From the NCBI RefSeq assembly GCF_013385635.1, contig NZ_JACAPR010000012.1, forward strand, positions 310,001 through 374,000: a stretch of 64,000 nt of DNA. The letters run 5' to 3'. The DNA is from Pseudomonas gingeri. GTDB taxonomy: Bacteria; Pseudomonadota; Gammaproteobacteria; Pseudomonadales; Pseudomonadaceae. The notes under the pieces were generated by a model. That model was not told where the DNA came from. It saw only the letters and a list, made by a program, of their open reading frames with translations, and searched no databases. The first letter of the stretch is position 1; each line of letters begins with the position of its first letter. The translations under genes and the position numbers were made by a program. Positions 34,753 to 43,857 of this stretch are shown here, in pieces.

Positions 34753-35457
34753 ATGCCTGACTCCCATACCGATGAAGCCGTAACCTCCTTGTCCGCCAAG
34801 CACGAGTACGAAAACGCGATCAATCTTTCCCAGCATGTGGCCCAGGCCAAGACCATCAGTGAAATGGTGCTCGACGCTTTCCACACCTCGAAGGAAAGCG
34901 ACGAGATTCGCCAGTTGCGCATGGCGATCCGCCAGGCGCACGACCGTTTTGACGACGACAAAGCCTACGAACTCATGGGCCAGCTCAAGCAACTCAAGGA
35001 CGCCGAGGCCGCGGATATCGCCGCACTGGAAGACCTGAGCACGAAATTCCCGATCACCCGGATCCTTTCCAGCTACAAGGACGACCCGGCGTTCCAGGAA
35101 CTGGTCTATGGCCTGGCGCTCAAGGTGCTGAACCAGACCCATCAGGCGGTGAGCAACCCGAATGCCGGCAAGGGCAAGGCAGCACGCCCCAAGAAAGAAG
35201 CCGAAGTGTTCGTGATCAGCAAGGACGGCAGCAGCGTCAACTTCCCGCTGCGCACGCCACGCGCCAAGGCCAACGCCGATCGCGAGGCCTACGAGTTCCT
35301 GGGCTTCGCCTTTGCCGGTCATGGCGACCTGGCCGAACTGCTGAGCGAAACCTTTGTGGACAACGAAGGCAACGAACAACCGGCGACACGCAAGAACATC
35401 GTCACCGCGATCCAGCAGCAGACGGCGTTTTCCGGCTACAGCATCGTTCAGCAGTAA
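34753..35457 (+). CDS. hypothetical protein divergent from the wss operon
   Basis: 234 aa, unrecognised. Residues 1-110 are mostly helical and charged with coiled-coil character (AKTISEMVLDAF; ELMGQLKQLKDAEAADIAALEDL). A Lys/Pro-rich linker (about 141-155, GKGKAARPKKEAE) leads to a C-terminal segment ending TAFSGYSIVQQ. No signal peptide or membrane segment. The basic linker could contact nucleic acid, but nothing assigns a role. Confidence 0.7.
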   Translation: MPDSHTDEAVTSLSAKHEYENAINLSQHVAQAKTISEMVLDAFHTSKESDEIRQLRMAIRQAHDRFDDDKAYELMGQLKQLKDAEAADIAALEDLSTKFPITRILSSYKDDPAFQELVYGLALKVLNQTHQAVSNPNAGKGKAARPKKEAEVFVISKDGSSVNFPLRTPRAKANADREAYEFLGFAFAGHGDLAELLSETFVDNEGNEQPATRKNIVTAIQQQTAFSGYSIVQQ

Positions 35458-35620
35458 AACCGCGATGGCTTGATCGAAGCCGTGGTGGGAAAGGGTGGAT
35501 GTGTTACGAGGTGCGACGTGCCGGGGAACAGATCCGCCCTTTTTGCTTCATGAGCGCTGCAGACAACGCGACTTTTCCTCCAGCCCTGCCATGCCGATCC
35601 CATTCGAAAACGGACCTCGT

Positions 35621-36439
35621 ATGCTTCAGCCCCTGTTGACCAGCGTTTACCCCGGCTTCGACCCGGAACAGACCAAGATCCATTTCGCCCAGCACAATGG
35701 TTCGGACGATCCACTGGACGTGTACTTCGCCGGTAAGTTCGATGACTGGCAGGCCTGGCAACGCCAGAAGAATTTCGAACGACCGCTGTTGCTGTCGCTG
35801 GTGCAGATGCCGCGCTGGAACAAGTGGCTGTTTGTCGGCGCCTACGATTCGCTGGAAGCGATTCCCAACGATGAGTATCCGCCCCTGCAGTATCACTACC
35901 GCTACCGCAAGGTCGAAGCCTTCAGGCCACTGGAGGGGCGACTGGTCATTCACCATGAGAAGACGGCCCGGGCCAACTATCGAAACCTGGAAACCTGCCT
36001 CCATGAACTGCAGCTGTCGGAAATTCGCGAAGAACGGCTCACCATCGGCCCGTTCCCCGGTTTCAAGGACGTCAATGTCAGCTACCCGGAACTGCGGTTG
36101 ATCGTCAATCAGGAGCTGGAGTCCTGGCGCACGGCGCTGTCCAGCGTCGCCGGGGTCTACCTGATCTCCGACCGGGAACAGAACCAGCTCTACGTGGGCA
36201 GTGCCACCGGCATGGATGGCATCTGGGGACGCTGGGTGACCTACGCGCATTCGGGTCATGGCGGCAACGTGCGGCTGGTGGATCTCGAAGCCGTGCGCGG
36301 TGGCAGTTTCTCGGAGAAGTTCCACTTTTCCATCCTGGAAATCGCCGACAAACACACTGGCGCCGACGAAATGCGCGACAAGGAAAATCACTGGAAAGTC
36401 CGCCTGTTGACACGCGACAGCGGCCTGAACGGCAACTGA
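35621..36439 (+). CDS. GIY-YIG nuclease-family protein
   Basis: 272 aa from the ATG at 35621; an in-frame ATG at 35591 is the alternative and neither has a strong ribosome-binding site. The C-terminal third contains the GIY-YIG core as GVYLISDREQNQLYVGSATG with the conserved downstream Arg (GRWVTYA), a Glu in SEKFHFSILEIAD, and ENHWKVRLLTRD. The N-terminal 170 residues are an uncharacterised Trp/Tyr-rich domain. Stand-alone proteins of this type have unknown substrates. Confidence 0.8.
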   Translation: MLQPLLTSVYPGFDPEQTKIHFAQHNGSDDPLDVYFAGKFDDWQAWQRQKNFERPLLLSLVQMPRWNKWLFVGAYDSLEAIPNDEYPPLQYHYRYRKVEAFRPLEGRLVIHHEKTARANYRNLETCLHELQLSEIREERLTIGPFPGFKDVNVSYPELRLIVNQELESWRTALSSVAGVYLISDREQNQLYVGSATGMDGIWGRWVTYAHSGHGGNVRLVDLEAVRGGSFSEKFHFSILEIADKHTGADEMRDKENHWKVRLLTRDSGLNGN

Positions 36440-36449
36440 GTCGTGACAG

Positions 36450-37538
36450 TTAAAGCCCCGTGCAGTCCCGGGCCGGCACGGCGCTGAATCGACTTTTGCG
36501 CGCAAGGAAATCCGGGCTTCCCGGCTTCAGCGCCAGCGCCTGCTCTTCAGCCGCCAGCGCGCCGACAAAGTCCCCCGACCGCGCCTTGACGCAAGCCAGG
36601 GTATCCAGGGCATTGGCTCCGGGTTCCAGCGCCACGGCCCGTTGCGCCGCGACCTGGGCTTCGGCCAGCAGGGTCGGGGTCTTGAAGGCGGCCGTGCTGG
36701 CGATGATCCAGGCCAGGTTGTTCTGCCCCTTCGGCGACTGGGGATAGAGCCGCACACCCGTGCGGTAATCCGCCAGGGTCTCGTCGAGCTTGCCCTGTTT
36801 GTGCCAGGACTCGCCACGCAACAAGGTCGCGTACCCCAGCACTTCGTCGCGCGACAGGCTTCGCCCCTGCCAGGCCGGCAGACCCGCCGGCGTGCGGCAT
36901 TGGGCGCGGCCATTGGTGTCCCAGTCCATCGCCGGACCGTGGCGGGGCGTCCAGCGCAGGTAGTTGTGGCTCTCGCCATCGGGCAGGCGCATTTCCACCA
37001 GGCTCATGGGCAGCGACAGGGACTCGGCCACCGACAGATACAGGAACGCGCTGGTGTCACAGTCGGCGATATGCCGCCCGCCTCCGGGCAGCGTGCGCGA
37101 GGCCAGGGCATCGCCCAGGGTTTCGGTCGGGACGTACAACTGGAAGCCGTTGTCGACGAGCGTGGCCCCTGCCACCGTGAACGTGGCCCGGGCCTGCGCT
37201 TGCCAGTCGGCCTTTGCGCCGGGCCGGGCAGCCAGCGAATCCCGCGCCTGATCGATCAGCGAGTCCAGCAGGCGAAAACTCTCGTCCGGCACGAAACAGG
37301 CCTGCGACTCCAGCATCAGGATCTCGTAGCCCAGACCGCGATGGCGGGGCTCGTAGGTCCTGGCTGTCGGTAACGGGCAAGCACGAGGCGCGGCAGCCGG
37401 CCCCGGACTCGCGATCGGTGGAACATAGAGACTGGCATCGCCACAGACCGGCAAATCGACGAATTGATCGGCCAGAGCACATGACCCCATCAACAGCAAC
37501 AGACTCACGAGGATGCGTTTCACCGTTTCGCTGCTCAT
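36450..37538 (-). CDS. secreted transglutaminase-like/TPR protein
   Basis: 362 aa from the ATG at 37538; a Met farther upstream (MKGEKKAFF) is possible. Signal peptide KRILVSLLLLMGSCALA. A transglutaminase-like Cys-His-Asp arrangement is visible (IADCDTSAFLYL, ESHNYLRW, AMDWDTNG), followed by two to three TPR-like repeats (LDETLADYRTGVRLYPQ; VGALAAEEQALALKPGSP). Periplasmic peptidase or scaffold; substrate unknown. Divergent from the diguanylate cyclase gene, 160 bases apart. Confidence 0.72.
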   Translation of the reverse strand: MSSETVKRILVSLLLLMGSCALADQFVDLPVCGDASLYVPPIASPGPAAAPRACPLPTARTYEPRHRGLGYEILMLESQACFVPDESFRLLDSLIDQARDSLAARPGAKADWQAQARATFTVAGATLVDNGFQLYVPTETLGDALASRTLPGGGRHIADCDTSAFLYLSVAESLSLPMSLVEMRLPDGESHNYLRWTPRHGPAMDWDTNGRAQCRTPAGLPAWQGRSLSRDEVLGYATLLRGESWHKQGKLDETLADYRTGVRLYPQSPKGQNNLAWIIASTAAFKTPTLLAEAQVAAQRAVALEPGANALDTLACVKARSGDFVGALAAEEQALALKPGSPDFLARKSRFSAVPARDCTGL

Positions 37539-37698
37539 CCGCCGCCCACCCCAGCCCTTATGCCCTGCGATTTGAAAGATGAAAAAGGCCTTCTTCTCTC
37601 CTTTCATCTCAACCGGTACAGTATCACCTCGCCATAGGACATCGTGCCTTGTTGTTGGCCTGCAAAGCCCAAGATCAACAACGCCAAGGGAGTGAGCG

Positions 37699-38715
37699 AT
37701 GATGGCCAATGCACCCAAGAACGGCCCCTGGAATATCAATCTCAGCGATATCAGTGAAGAAGTGGTGCACGCGATCCTCGAGCTGATCAGCGATGGCATC
37801 TGGGACTGGAATGCCAATACCGGTTTCGTCTACCGCAATCCCGGCTGGTATGAAATGCTCGGCTATGCCCCCCATGCGCTGCCCAATACCGTGTTCACCT
37901 GGGAAAACCTGGTCCATCCCGACGACTATCCCCAAGTCATGACGCACTTCGACAACCATCTCCATGGTCATACCCAGGGTTATCAGGCCGAATATCGTCT
38001 CAAGAATCGCGAAGGCGACTACATCCTGATCGAGGACCGCGGCTATGTGATCGCCCGCAATGACGACGGCTCCGTGGCCCGCATGATCGGTGCGCACCGC
38101 AGTATCGAAGACAAGCGACGCCTGCTCGAACAATTCGAGGTGCGCACCCATTCCCTGGAAGCCCTGGTCAGCGAGCGGACCGCCGAGCTGTCACGGGTCA
38201 ATCATCAGTTGCAGTTGCAGCTCGAGGAAAACCGCAAGCTGGCCCACAGCGACTCACTGACCGGCGTCGCCAATCGCTACCGGTTGGAACAGGTGCTGCG
38301 CAAGGAATGTGAACGTGCCCAGCGCTTTCGCCAGCCGTTGTCGCTGATCGCCATGGACATCGACGACTTCAAGTTGATCAACGACCGGCACGGCCATCTC
38401 GGCGGCGATGCGGTGCTGATCGAGGTCGCCGAGTGCATCCAGGCCTGCCTGCGCGATGTCGACGTATTGGCGCGCTGGGGGGGCGACGAGTTCATCGTGG
38501 TGGTGCCCCACGGCACCCGGGCGACCTCGACGACCCTGGCCGGGCGGATACGCCGGATGATCCTGAAACTGCGGCCCAGGGGCACGATTTCCCTGAGCAT
38601 GAGTTTTGGCGTGGTCGAACGCCTCGACGGTGAACAGATGGCGGCCCTGATGGGACGGGCCGACCAGGCGCTGTACCGGTCGAAGGCCGCGGGCAAGAAC
38701 ATGATCTCGGACTGA
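37699..38715 (+). CDS. PAS-GGDEF diguanylate cyclase
   Basis: 338 aa cytoplasmic protein. PAS_3 fold at about residues 25-135 (DGIWDWNANTGFVYRNPGWYEMLGY; LVHPDDYPQV), a coiled-coil linker (about 140-180, VSERTAELSRVNHQLQLQLEENRKL), then a GGDEF domain with DSLTGVANRY, DIDDFKLINDRHGH and the intact active site RWGGDEF. No inhibitory-site RxxD is at the usual position just before GGDEF. It makes c-di-GMP, the activator of the PilZ cellulose synthase encoded 4.5 kb away. GGGAG lies 8 bases before the ATG. Confidence 0.92.
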   Translation: MMANAPKNGPWNINLSDISEEVVHAILELISDGIWDWNANTGFVYRNPGWYEMLGYAPHALPNTVFTWENLVHPDDYPQVMTHFDNHLHGHTQGYQAEYRLKNREGDYILIEDRGYVIARNDDGSVARMIGAHRSIEDKRRLLEQFEVRTHSLEALVSERTAELSRVNHQLQLQLEENRKLAHSDSLTGVANRYRLEQVLRKECERAQRFRQPLSLIAMDIDDFKLINDRHGHLGGDAVLIEVAECIQACLRDVDVLARWGGDEFIVVVPHGTRATSTTLAGRIRRMILKLRPRGTISLSMSFGVVERLDGEQMAALMGRADQALYRSKAAGKNMISD

Positions 38716-38740
38716 TTGCCCGGACATTTCCTGCACGCAC

Positions 38741-38766
38741 AAAAAAACCCGCCGAAGCGGGTTTTT
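38741..38766. terminator. bidirectional terminator shared by the diguanylate cyclase gene and rsmX copy 1
   Basis: CCCGC/GCGGG stem with a CGAA (plus) or TTCG (minus) loop, flanked by A7 and T5, so it can end both convergent transcripts. Confidence 0.85.
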
Positions 38767-38852
38767 CCTTTGACCTTCCGACATCCTGTCAGCGGCCATC
38801 CTGGCCAGGTCGATCGTCCTTGATCCTGCACGCATCCTTGCGCAGCAGAAGT
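38741..38852 (-). ncRNA. rsmX: RsmX-type small RNA, copy 1
   Basis: About 112 nt on the minus strand, from roughly 38852 to the T-run at 38741. Repeated GGA motifs are present: GCAAGGATGC in a hairpin loop, GCAGGATC, CAAGGACG, CCAGGATGG and ACAGGATGT. These titrate the translational repressor RsmA/RsmE. A -10-like TAATCT lies at 38864-38859 and a GacA-like upstream site at 38909-38926. It ends in a CCCGC-TTCG-GCGGG terminator. The closest relative is the sRNA at 45882-45993, with identical 45-base spacing from UAS to -10. RsmX is preferred over RsmY/Z from size and paralogy, not from alignment. Confidence 0.75.
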
Positions 38853-38908
38853 AGGTTCAGATTAGGCCTCTCGCCGTGGCAGGCCAAGACGTGATCACCG
38901 GCACGGCG

Positions 38909-38926
38909 TGTAAGCCTTTAGCCATA
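38909..38926 (-). promoter_or_regulatory. GacA-type upstream activating site of rsmX copy 1
   Basis: The plus strand reads TGTAAG-N6-GCCATA, one perfect half of the TGTAAG-N6-CTTACA GacA box and one degenerate half. The degenerate half overlaps the argD-like stop codon. Position relative to -10 matches copy 2 exactly. Confidence 0.6.
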
Positions 38927-40129
38927 GGCCAGGGCTTTCTCGACCGGCGCGCAGGGTGCGGCAGCCAGCACCCCGCACACGCCCGCCACGATCATCTCCA
39001 CTTCGGCCGCATCGATCGTCAATGGCGGCAGCAGGCGGATGGTCTTGCCCCGCGTGACATTGATCAGCACGCCATGGTCACGGGCAGCGATCAGCGCCAG
39101 GTCACGAATCGGCTGCCGCAGCTCGATGCCGATCATCAGCCCGCGGCCACGGATCTCCAGGACCTGCGGGTGGTTGCTCAGTTCGCTGCGCAAACGCGCC
39201 AGCAGGTATTCGCCCTGTTGCCCGGCATTGGCGACCAGGGCCTGCTCCTCGATGATATCGAGCACCGTGCAACCGACCCGACAGGCCAGTGGATTGCCAC
39301 CGAAGGTGCTGCCGTGGCTGCCCGGCGTGAACAGTTCCGCTGCCTTGCCCCGCGCCAGGCAGGCGCCGATGGGAATGCCATTGCCCAGCCCCTTGGCCAG
39401 GGTCATCACGTCCGGGACGATGCCTTCATGCTGGAAGGCGAACCATTGGCCGGTACGGCCGATACCGGTCTGGATTTCATCGAGCATCAGCAACCAGGAG
39501 CGGCGCTTGCACAGGTCGCGCACGGCCTTGAGATAGCCCGGCGGCGGCAGTTGCACCCCGCTTTCACCCTGGATCGGCTCCATCAACACCGCGCAGATAC
39601 GCTGACCATGGCTGCGGGCCAGGCTGTGCAGCAGCGGCAGGTCGCCAAACGGCACCTTGATGAAATCCCCCGGCAGCGCGTGGTAACCCAGGCGCACCGC
39701 CGGGCCGTCACTGGCCGACAGGGTACCCAGGGTGCGCCCGTGAAAGGCGTTCTCCATGACCACCACCAGCGGCTGCTCGATGCCTTTGTGCCAGGCATGC
39801 AGGCGCGCCAGCTTCAGTGCGCTTTCATTGGCTTCAGCACCCGAATTGTTGAAGAACACCCGGTCCATGCCGGACAGCTCGGTCAACTGCCGCGCCAGCC
39901 GTTGCTGCCAGTCGATACTGTAGAGGTTCGAGGTGTGCAGCAGCAGGCCGGCCTGCTCGCTGATCGCACTGACCAGCCGGGGATGGGAATGGCCGACATT
40001 GGTCACCGCCACACCCGCCACGGCATCCAGGTATTCGCGACCGCCCTGGTCCCAGAGTCGCGTGCCCAGGCCTTTGACAAACCCCAGGTCGAGCGGTTGA
40101 TAGGTGGTCATCAGGCAAGCGGCGGTCAT
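38918..40129 (-). CDS. argD: class III aminotransferase, acetylornithine aminotransferase-like
   Basis: 403 aa PLP enzyme. N-terminal RLWDQGGREYLDAVAGVAVTNVGHSHP, FFNNSGAEANESALKLAR (phosphate cup), GRTLGTLSASD, MLDEIQTGIGRTGQWFAF and the PLP lysine in TLAKGLGNGIPIGA are those of acetylornithine/succinylornithine transaminases. GGAG lies 9 bases before the ATG at 40129. Divergent from a LysR gene. Pseudomonas usually has several paralogues (argD, aruC/astC), so the exact substrate is open. Confidence 0.85.
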   Translation of the reverse strand: MTAACLMTTYQPLDLGFVKGLGTRLWDQGGREYLDAVAGVAVTNVGHSHPRLVSAISEQAGLLLHTSNLYSIDWQQRLARQLTELSGMDRVFFNNSGAEANESALKLARLHAWHKGIEQPLVVVMENAFHGRTLGTLSASDGPAVRLGYHALPGDFIKVPFGDLPLLHSLARSHGQRICAVLMEPIQGESGVQLPPPGYLKAVRDLCKRRSWLLMLDEIQTGIGRTGQWFAFQHEGIVPDVMTLAKGLGNGIPIGACLARGKAAELFTPGSHGSTFGGNPLACRVGCTVLDIIEEQALVANAGQQGEYLLARLRSELSNHPQVLEIRGRGLMIGIELRQPIRDLALIAARDHGVLINVTRGKTIRLLPPLTIDAAEVEMIVAGVCGVLAAAPCAPVEKALAYG

Positions 40130-40231
40130 GGCATCGAGCTCCAGGCATCAGGGTGGTGCTGGCAGTATCGTTAGCCACCAGAGCTGGATAAACTCGTCGC
40201 CACTTCAATCATTTTAAATCAGGGGTTGATA

Positions 40232-41137
40232 ATGGACCTGTTCCAGGCGATGCAGGTGTACGTGAAGGTGGTGGAGAGCGGCAGCATGACCGCGGCCGCC
40301 CTGGAATGCGGTATTTCCACCACCATGGTCGGCAATCATCTGCGTTCGCTGGAACAGCGACTCGGGGTCAGCCTGCTCAGCCGCACGACCCGGCGCCAGC
40401 GCCTGACCGAGTTCGGTTCGACCTACTATCAGCGCTGCCTCGAAGTGCTGGCACTGCTGGCCGATTCCGAGCGCCTGGCCGAACAGGTCCAGGGCGAGCC
40501 GAGCGGCACCCTGCGGATCACCGCGCCGTTGACCTTTGGCTCCGAACGCCTGGCGCCGGCCCTCAGTGAGTTCGTCGCGCGTTATCCACGGATCAAGCTC
40601 GATGTGATGCTCAGCAACCAGCGTGAAGACCTGATCGACAGCGGTTTCGACGTGGCGATCCGCCTGGGCGTACCCGAGCCATCCGCTTTGATTGCCCGGC
40701 CACTGGAAAACTACGCGCTGACGGTCTGTGCATCGCCGTCATACCTGCAACGGCGCGGGACACCGATGATCCCCCAGGATCTCGAACAACATGATTGCCT
40801 GGCGTTCACCTACCCGGCGGGAGATGACTGGCGGACGGTGGAAAAACAATGGAGCCTGAGTGGCCCGGAGGGAGAAATCCTGGTGCCAGTCAGTGGACCG
40901 ATGACCGTCAACAGTTCGTCGGCGCTGTACCAGGCGGCGCTCGCCGGCATGGGTATCGTGATGCTGCCGGATGCACTGTTGCGCGACGATCTGCGCGAGG
41001 GTCGGCTGGTGCCGATCCTGGGGACCTACAAACTGCCCTGTCGGCCGATGAACCTGCTCTATGCCCAGGATCGCTACCGGCTGCCCAAGCTGCGCAGCTT
41101 CGTGGAGTTCGCGCTGGAGAAGTGGGCCAAGCCTTAA
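40232..41137 (+). CDS. LysR-family transcriptional regulator
   Basis: 301 aa from the ATG at 40232, with AGGGG about 6 bases upstream. Winged HTH near the start (LFQAMQVYVKVVESGSMTAAALECGISTTMVGNHLRSLEQRLGVSLLSRTTR), then a LysR substrate domain (GTLRITAPLTFGSERLAPALSEF). It belongs to the single-domain CrgA-like group. It is divergent from the argD-like gene and may regulate it. Confidence 0.9.
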   Translation: MDLFQAMQVYVKVVESGSMTAAALECGISTTMVGNHLRSLEQRLGVSLLSRTTRRQRLTEFGSTYYQRCLEVLALLADSERLAEQVQGEPSGTLRITAPLTFGSERLAPALSEFVARYPRIKLDVMLSNQREDLIDSGFDVAIRLGVPEPSALIARPLENYALTVCASPSYLQRRGTPMIPQDLEQHDCLAFTYPAGDDWRTVEKQWSLSGPEGEILVPVSGPMTVNSSSALYQAALAGMGIVMLPDALLRDDLREGRLVPILGTYKLPCRPMNLLYAQDRYRLPKLRSFVEFALEKWAKP

Positions 41138-41138
41138 G

Positions 41139-41290
41139 ATCATTCCCACGCCCAACACAAGATCGTTCCCACGCTCTGCGTGGGAATACCTCTCAGGACG
41201 CTCTGCGTCCGCTTTGTGACGCAGAGCGTCACGGGCTGCATTCCCACGCGGAGCGTTGGAACGATCAGCCGTAGAGCGCGGGAACGATCA
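41139..41290. repeat. Pseudomonas palindromic intergenic repeat (GATCGTTCCCACGC type)
   Basis: Several inverted copies of GATCGTTCCCACGCTCTGCG and ACGCAGAGCGTCACGG occur in 150 bases. This is a repeat type frequent between Pseudomonas genes and able to form a large cruciform or hairpin. It separates the LysR and hydrolase genes, which converge here. Confidence 0.75.
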
Positions 41291-41299
41291 GAGAGGAGA

Positions 41300-42124
41300 T
41301 TATTTGGCAGTGGCCTTGGCCGCGTCTTCGATGATCGCCGCGACCTTGTCCGGATGAGACACCATCACCACGTGGGACGCCCCCTTGATATCCACGGTCT
41401 CCTTCGAGCCGGCACGATCGGCCATGAACTTCAGTGCCGCCTCGGGAATGTTCTTGTCCGCCGAACCGTAGATGAACCAGGACGGCAGGGTTTTCCACGC
41501 CGGATCACCGGACGGCTCCTTCAGCGCGGCCTCGGCAATCGGACGTTGGGTCGCGGCCATCAGCGCGGCTTCTTTCGCCGGCACGTCGGCGGCGAACTGG
41601 GCAGGGAATTTGTCCTGCTGGATAAACAGGTCCACGGTGCCATTTTTCAACTGCACCGGTGGCGCCAGGGTCGGGCCGAGGGTGCCGCCCGGGTAACGGC
41701 CGGAGAGCTCGACGGCGGTCTCGCCTTTTTCCGGGGCAAAGGCCGCGACATAGACCAGGGCCTTGACGTTGGACTGGCCATGGACCGCGTTGGAAATCAC
41801 CGAACCACCGTAGGAATGCCCTACCAGAATCACCGGACCCGGCGTGTGCTCGACGATATCGGCGACATAGTCCGCATCGCTCTTCACACTGTGCAGCGGG
41901 TTGGCGACGGCGATAACCGGATAGCCTTTGGCTTGCAGACGGGCAATCACCCCATTCCAGCTGGACGACTCGGCAAAGGCGCCGTGCACCAGGACCACGG
42001 TGGCTTTCCTGGCGGATTCCGTGGCGGCCGAGGCTGACCCCGACCAGCCCAGCGACAGGGCACCGGCGGCGATGGCAACAGCGGCGAACAGTTTCGAGAC
42101 AGCAGAAATACGGGACGTTTGCAT
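41300..42124 (-). CDS. exported alpha/beta hydrolase
   Basis: 274 aa. Signal peptide about residues 1-33 ending GSASA. Hydrolase fold with VVLVHGAFAESSSWNGVIARL (oxyanion loop), nucleophile elbow VGHSYGGSV, and a terminal GASHVVMVSHP (catalytic His). It resembles esterase/EstC-like hydrolases of the AB_hydrolase_6 type. Divergent from the AraC gene at 42286. Substrate unknown. Confidence 0.88.
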   Translation of the reverse strand: MQTSRISAVSKLFAAVAIAAGALSLGWSGSASAATESARKATVVLVHGAFAESSSWNGVIARLQAKGYPVIAVANPLHSVKSDADYVADIVEHTPGPVILVGHSYGGSVISNAVHGQSNVKALVYVAAFAPEKGETAVELSGRYPGGTLGPTLAPPVQLKNGTVDLFIQQDKFPAQFAADVPAKEAALMAATQRPIAEAALKEPSGDPAWKTLPSWFIYGSADKNIPEAALKFMADRAGSKETVDIKGASHVVMVSHPDKVAAIIEDAAKATAK

Positions 42125-42285
42125 CGGTGTTTCCTCGTGCTTGAAGTGGCGGATCCGCCGGTAGCGGCGACGTCCAGATCGCTGAACGTGGTGCCATGAT
42201 GGGCAATACCGATTTACGAATGGCGCCTTTTTGTCGATGATATGCGCCAGATCGTCTAAACCTGTATTTTGATGAGATTGAATCC

Positions 42286-43107
42286 ATGGATCGCCTGTCG
42301 ACCTTGCTCACTCACTTCGGCATTGCCGCCGACACCTTCCACAGCGGCGTCCTGCGGGGCAAGGCCGAGGTCGACGGAGCGCAACCGCGCGGCCATGTGC
42401 ATCTGCTCAAAAGCGGTCGTGTCAGCCTGGAGGCAGGGGGCAAGGTGCTGCGCATCGAAGAACCGAGCCTGGTCCTGATTCCCCGCCCCCTGCCCCACCG
42501 CCTGATCGCCAGCGAGGCCGACGCCGCCGAACTGGTGTGTGCCTCGCTGCGTTTCGATGGCGGTATCGACAATCCCTTGTCCGTGGCCTTGTCCGACACC
42601 ATCGTCATGCCGCTCGCGGCGGTACCCATGCTCGAAGGCACGCTGGAGTGGCTGTTCGGCGAAGCCTTTGCCGAGCACTGTGGCCGGGAAGCGGTGATGA
42701 ACCGCCTGTTCGAATTGATGGTGATCCAGTTCCTGCGGCACATGATGGCCTACCACAGCATGACCACCGGGATGATGTCCGGCCTGGCCGATCTGCGCCT
42801 GGCCCGGGCCATGACCATGATGCACAACAGCCCCGAGCGGCCCTGGACCGTGGCCGAACTGGCGCTGGAGTCGAATATGTCGCGGGCCAGTTTCGCCGCG
42901 CACTTTCACAAAGTGGTCGGCCAGACGCCGGCCGACTATATGCTGAGCTGGCGCGTCAGCCTCGCGCAGAAGCGCCTGCGCGAAGGCCGGCCTATCGCGT
43001 TGATCGCCGATGAGGTCGGTTACGAAAGCCCGTCGGCACTGGCGAGGGCGTTTCGCCGCAAGATCGGCGAAAGCCCGCGGGAATGGCTGGCACGACAGTC
43101 GGCCTGA
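42286..43107 (+). CDS. AraC-family regulator with cupin_6-type N-terminus
   Basis: 273 aa. N-terminal cupin sensor (HVHLLKSGRVSLEAGGKVLRIEEPSLVLIPRPLPHRL), C-terminal AraC HTH pair (WTVAELALESNMSRASFAAHFHKVVGQTPADYMLSWRV; IALIADEVGYESPSALARAFRRKIGESPREW). It probably controls the divergent hydrolase. Confidence 0.9.
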   Translation: MDRLSTLLTHFGIAADTFHSGVLRGKAEVDGAQPRGHVHLLKSGRVSLEAGGKVLRIEEPSLVLIPRPLPHRLIASEADAAELVCASLRFDGGIDNPLSVALSDTIVMPLAAVPMLEGTLEWLFGEAFAEHCGREAVMNRLFELMVIQFLRHMMAYHSMTTGMMSGLADLRLARAMTMMHNSPERPWTVAELALESNMSRASFAAHFHKVVGQTPADYMLSWRVSLAQKRLREGRPIALIADEVGYESPSALARAFRRKIGESPREWLARQSA

Positions 43108-43164
43108 ATAAAAACCACCGCCCGGACGTTCTGTCCCCAACTCCCTTCGAATCCAGGAATGCCC

Positions 43165-43752
43165 ATGTACCCAGAAGACGTCCTGCCATTGACCGGCACA
43201 GAAGCACTGCAACAGGCCGGCGCGACGCTCGCCCTGGCCTTCGACGCCGATCCGTTCATGCGCTGGATCTACCCCCGGGGTCATGACTATCTGCGCTACG
43301 CACCGCAGTTGTTCGAAGCTGTTGCTGTCGATTCGCTGGCAGCCGGCGGTGCGCACCGTACAAGGGACGGCGCGGCGATTGCCCTCTGGCTGCCGCCGGG
43401 GGTTGTCGGTGATCCCGCGCCGATCCAGGCGGTGCTGGATCGCAGCATCAGTCAGGACCAGCAGGAGCGGATCGGCGCGGCCCTCGGCCAGACCGACCTC
43501 GACCGCCCGGACGAACCACACTGGTACCTCTCGACCCTTGGCGTGGATGCCGCCCTTCAGGGAAGGGGGCACGGCGCGATCCTGCTCAAGCATGGCCTGC
43601 GGGCTTGTGACGAACAGCATCTGGCGGCGTACCTGTGGTCGTCGAATCCGAAGAACATCGGTTTCTATCAACATCATGGTTTCGAAATCACCCGCCAGAT
43701 CAACGCAGGCCAGGTACCGCTGCTCGTCACGATGCTCCGCCCGGCACGCTAG
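43165..43752 (+). CDS. GNAT-family N-acetyltransferase
   Basis: 195 aa from the ATG at 43165, with AGGA 6 bases upstream; an ATG two codons earlier is possible. The acetyl-CoA site is visible as LSTLGVDAALQGRGHGAILLKHGL (motif A, Q/RxxGxG) and YLWSSNPKNIGFYQHHGFEI (motif B). Substrate unknown. Confidence 0.85.
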   Translation: MYPEDVLPLTGTEALQQAGATLALAFDADPFMRWIYPRGHDYLRYAPQLFEAVAVDSLAAGGAHRTRDGAAIALWLPPGVVGDPAPIQAVLDRSISQDQQERIGAALGQTDLDRPDEPHWYLSTLGVDAALQGRGHGAILLKHGLRACDEQHLAAYLWSSNPKNIGFYQHHGFEITRQINAGQVPLLVTMLRPAR

Positions 43753-43857
43753 GGCACTTTCGCCCGGCCCGTCGATCAGACCCAACAAGAGCCTTGCCTA
43801 CCAGCCCGTGTGCAGGCCGCGCAGCCCAGCGACCGCGATACGGACCCACAGCCACCT

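Noticed and set aside
41139..41290. Possible CRISPR-like repeat array
   Set aside because: The repeats are inverted palindromes of the common Pseudomonas intergenic type, without regular spacers or cas genes.
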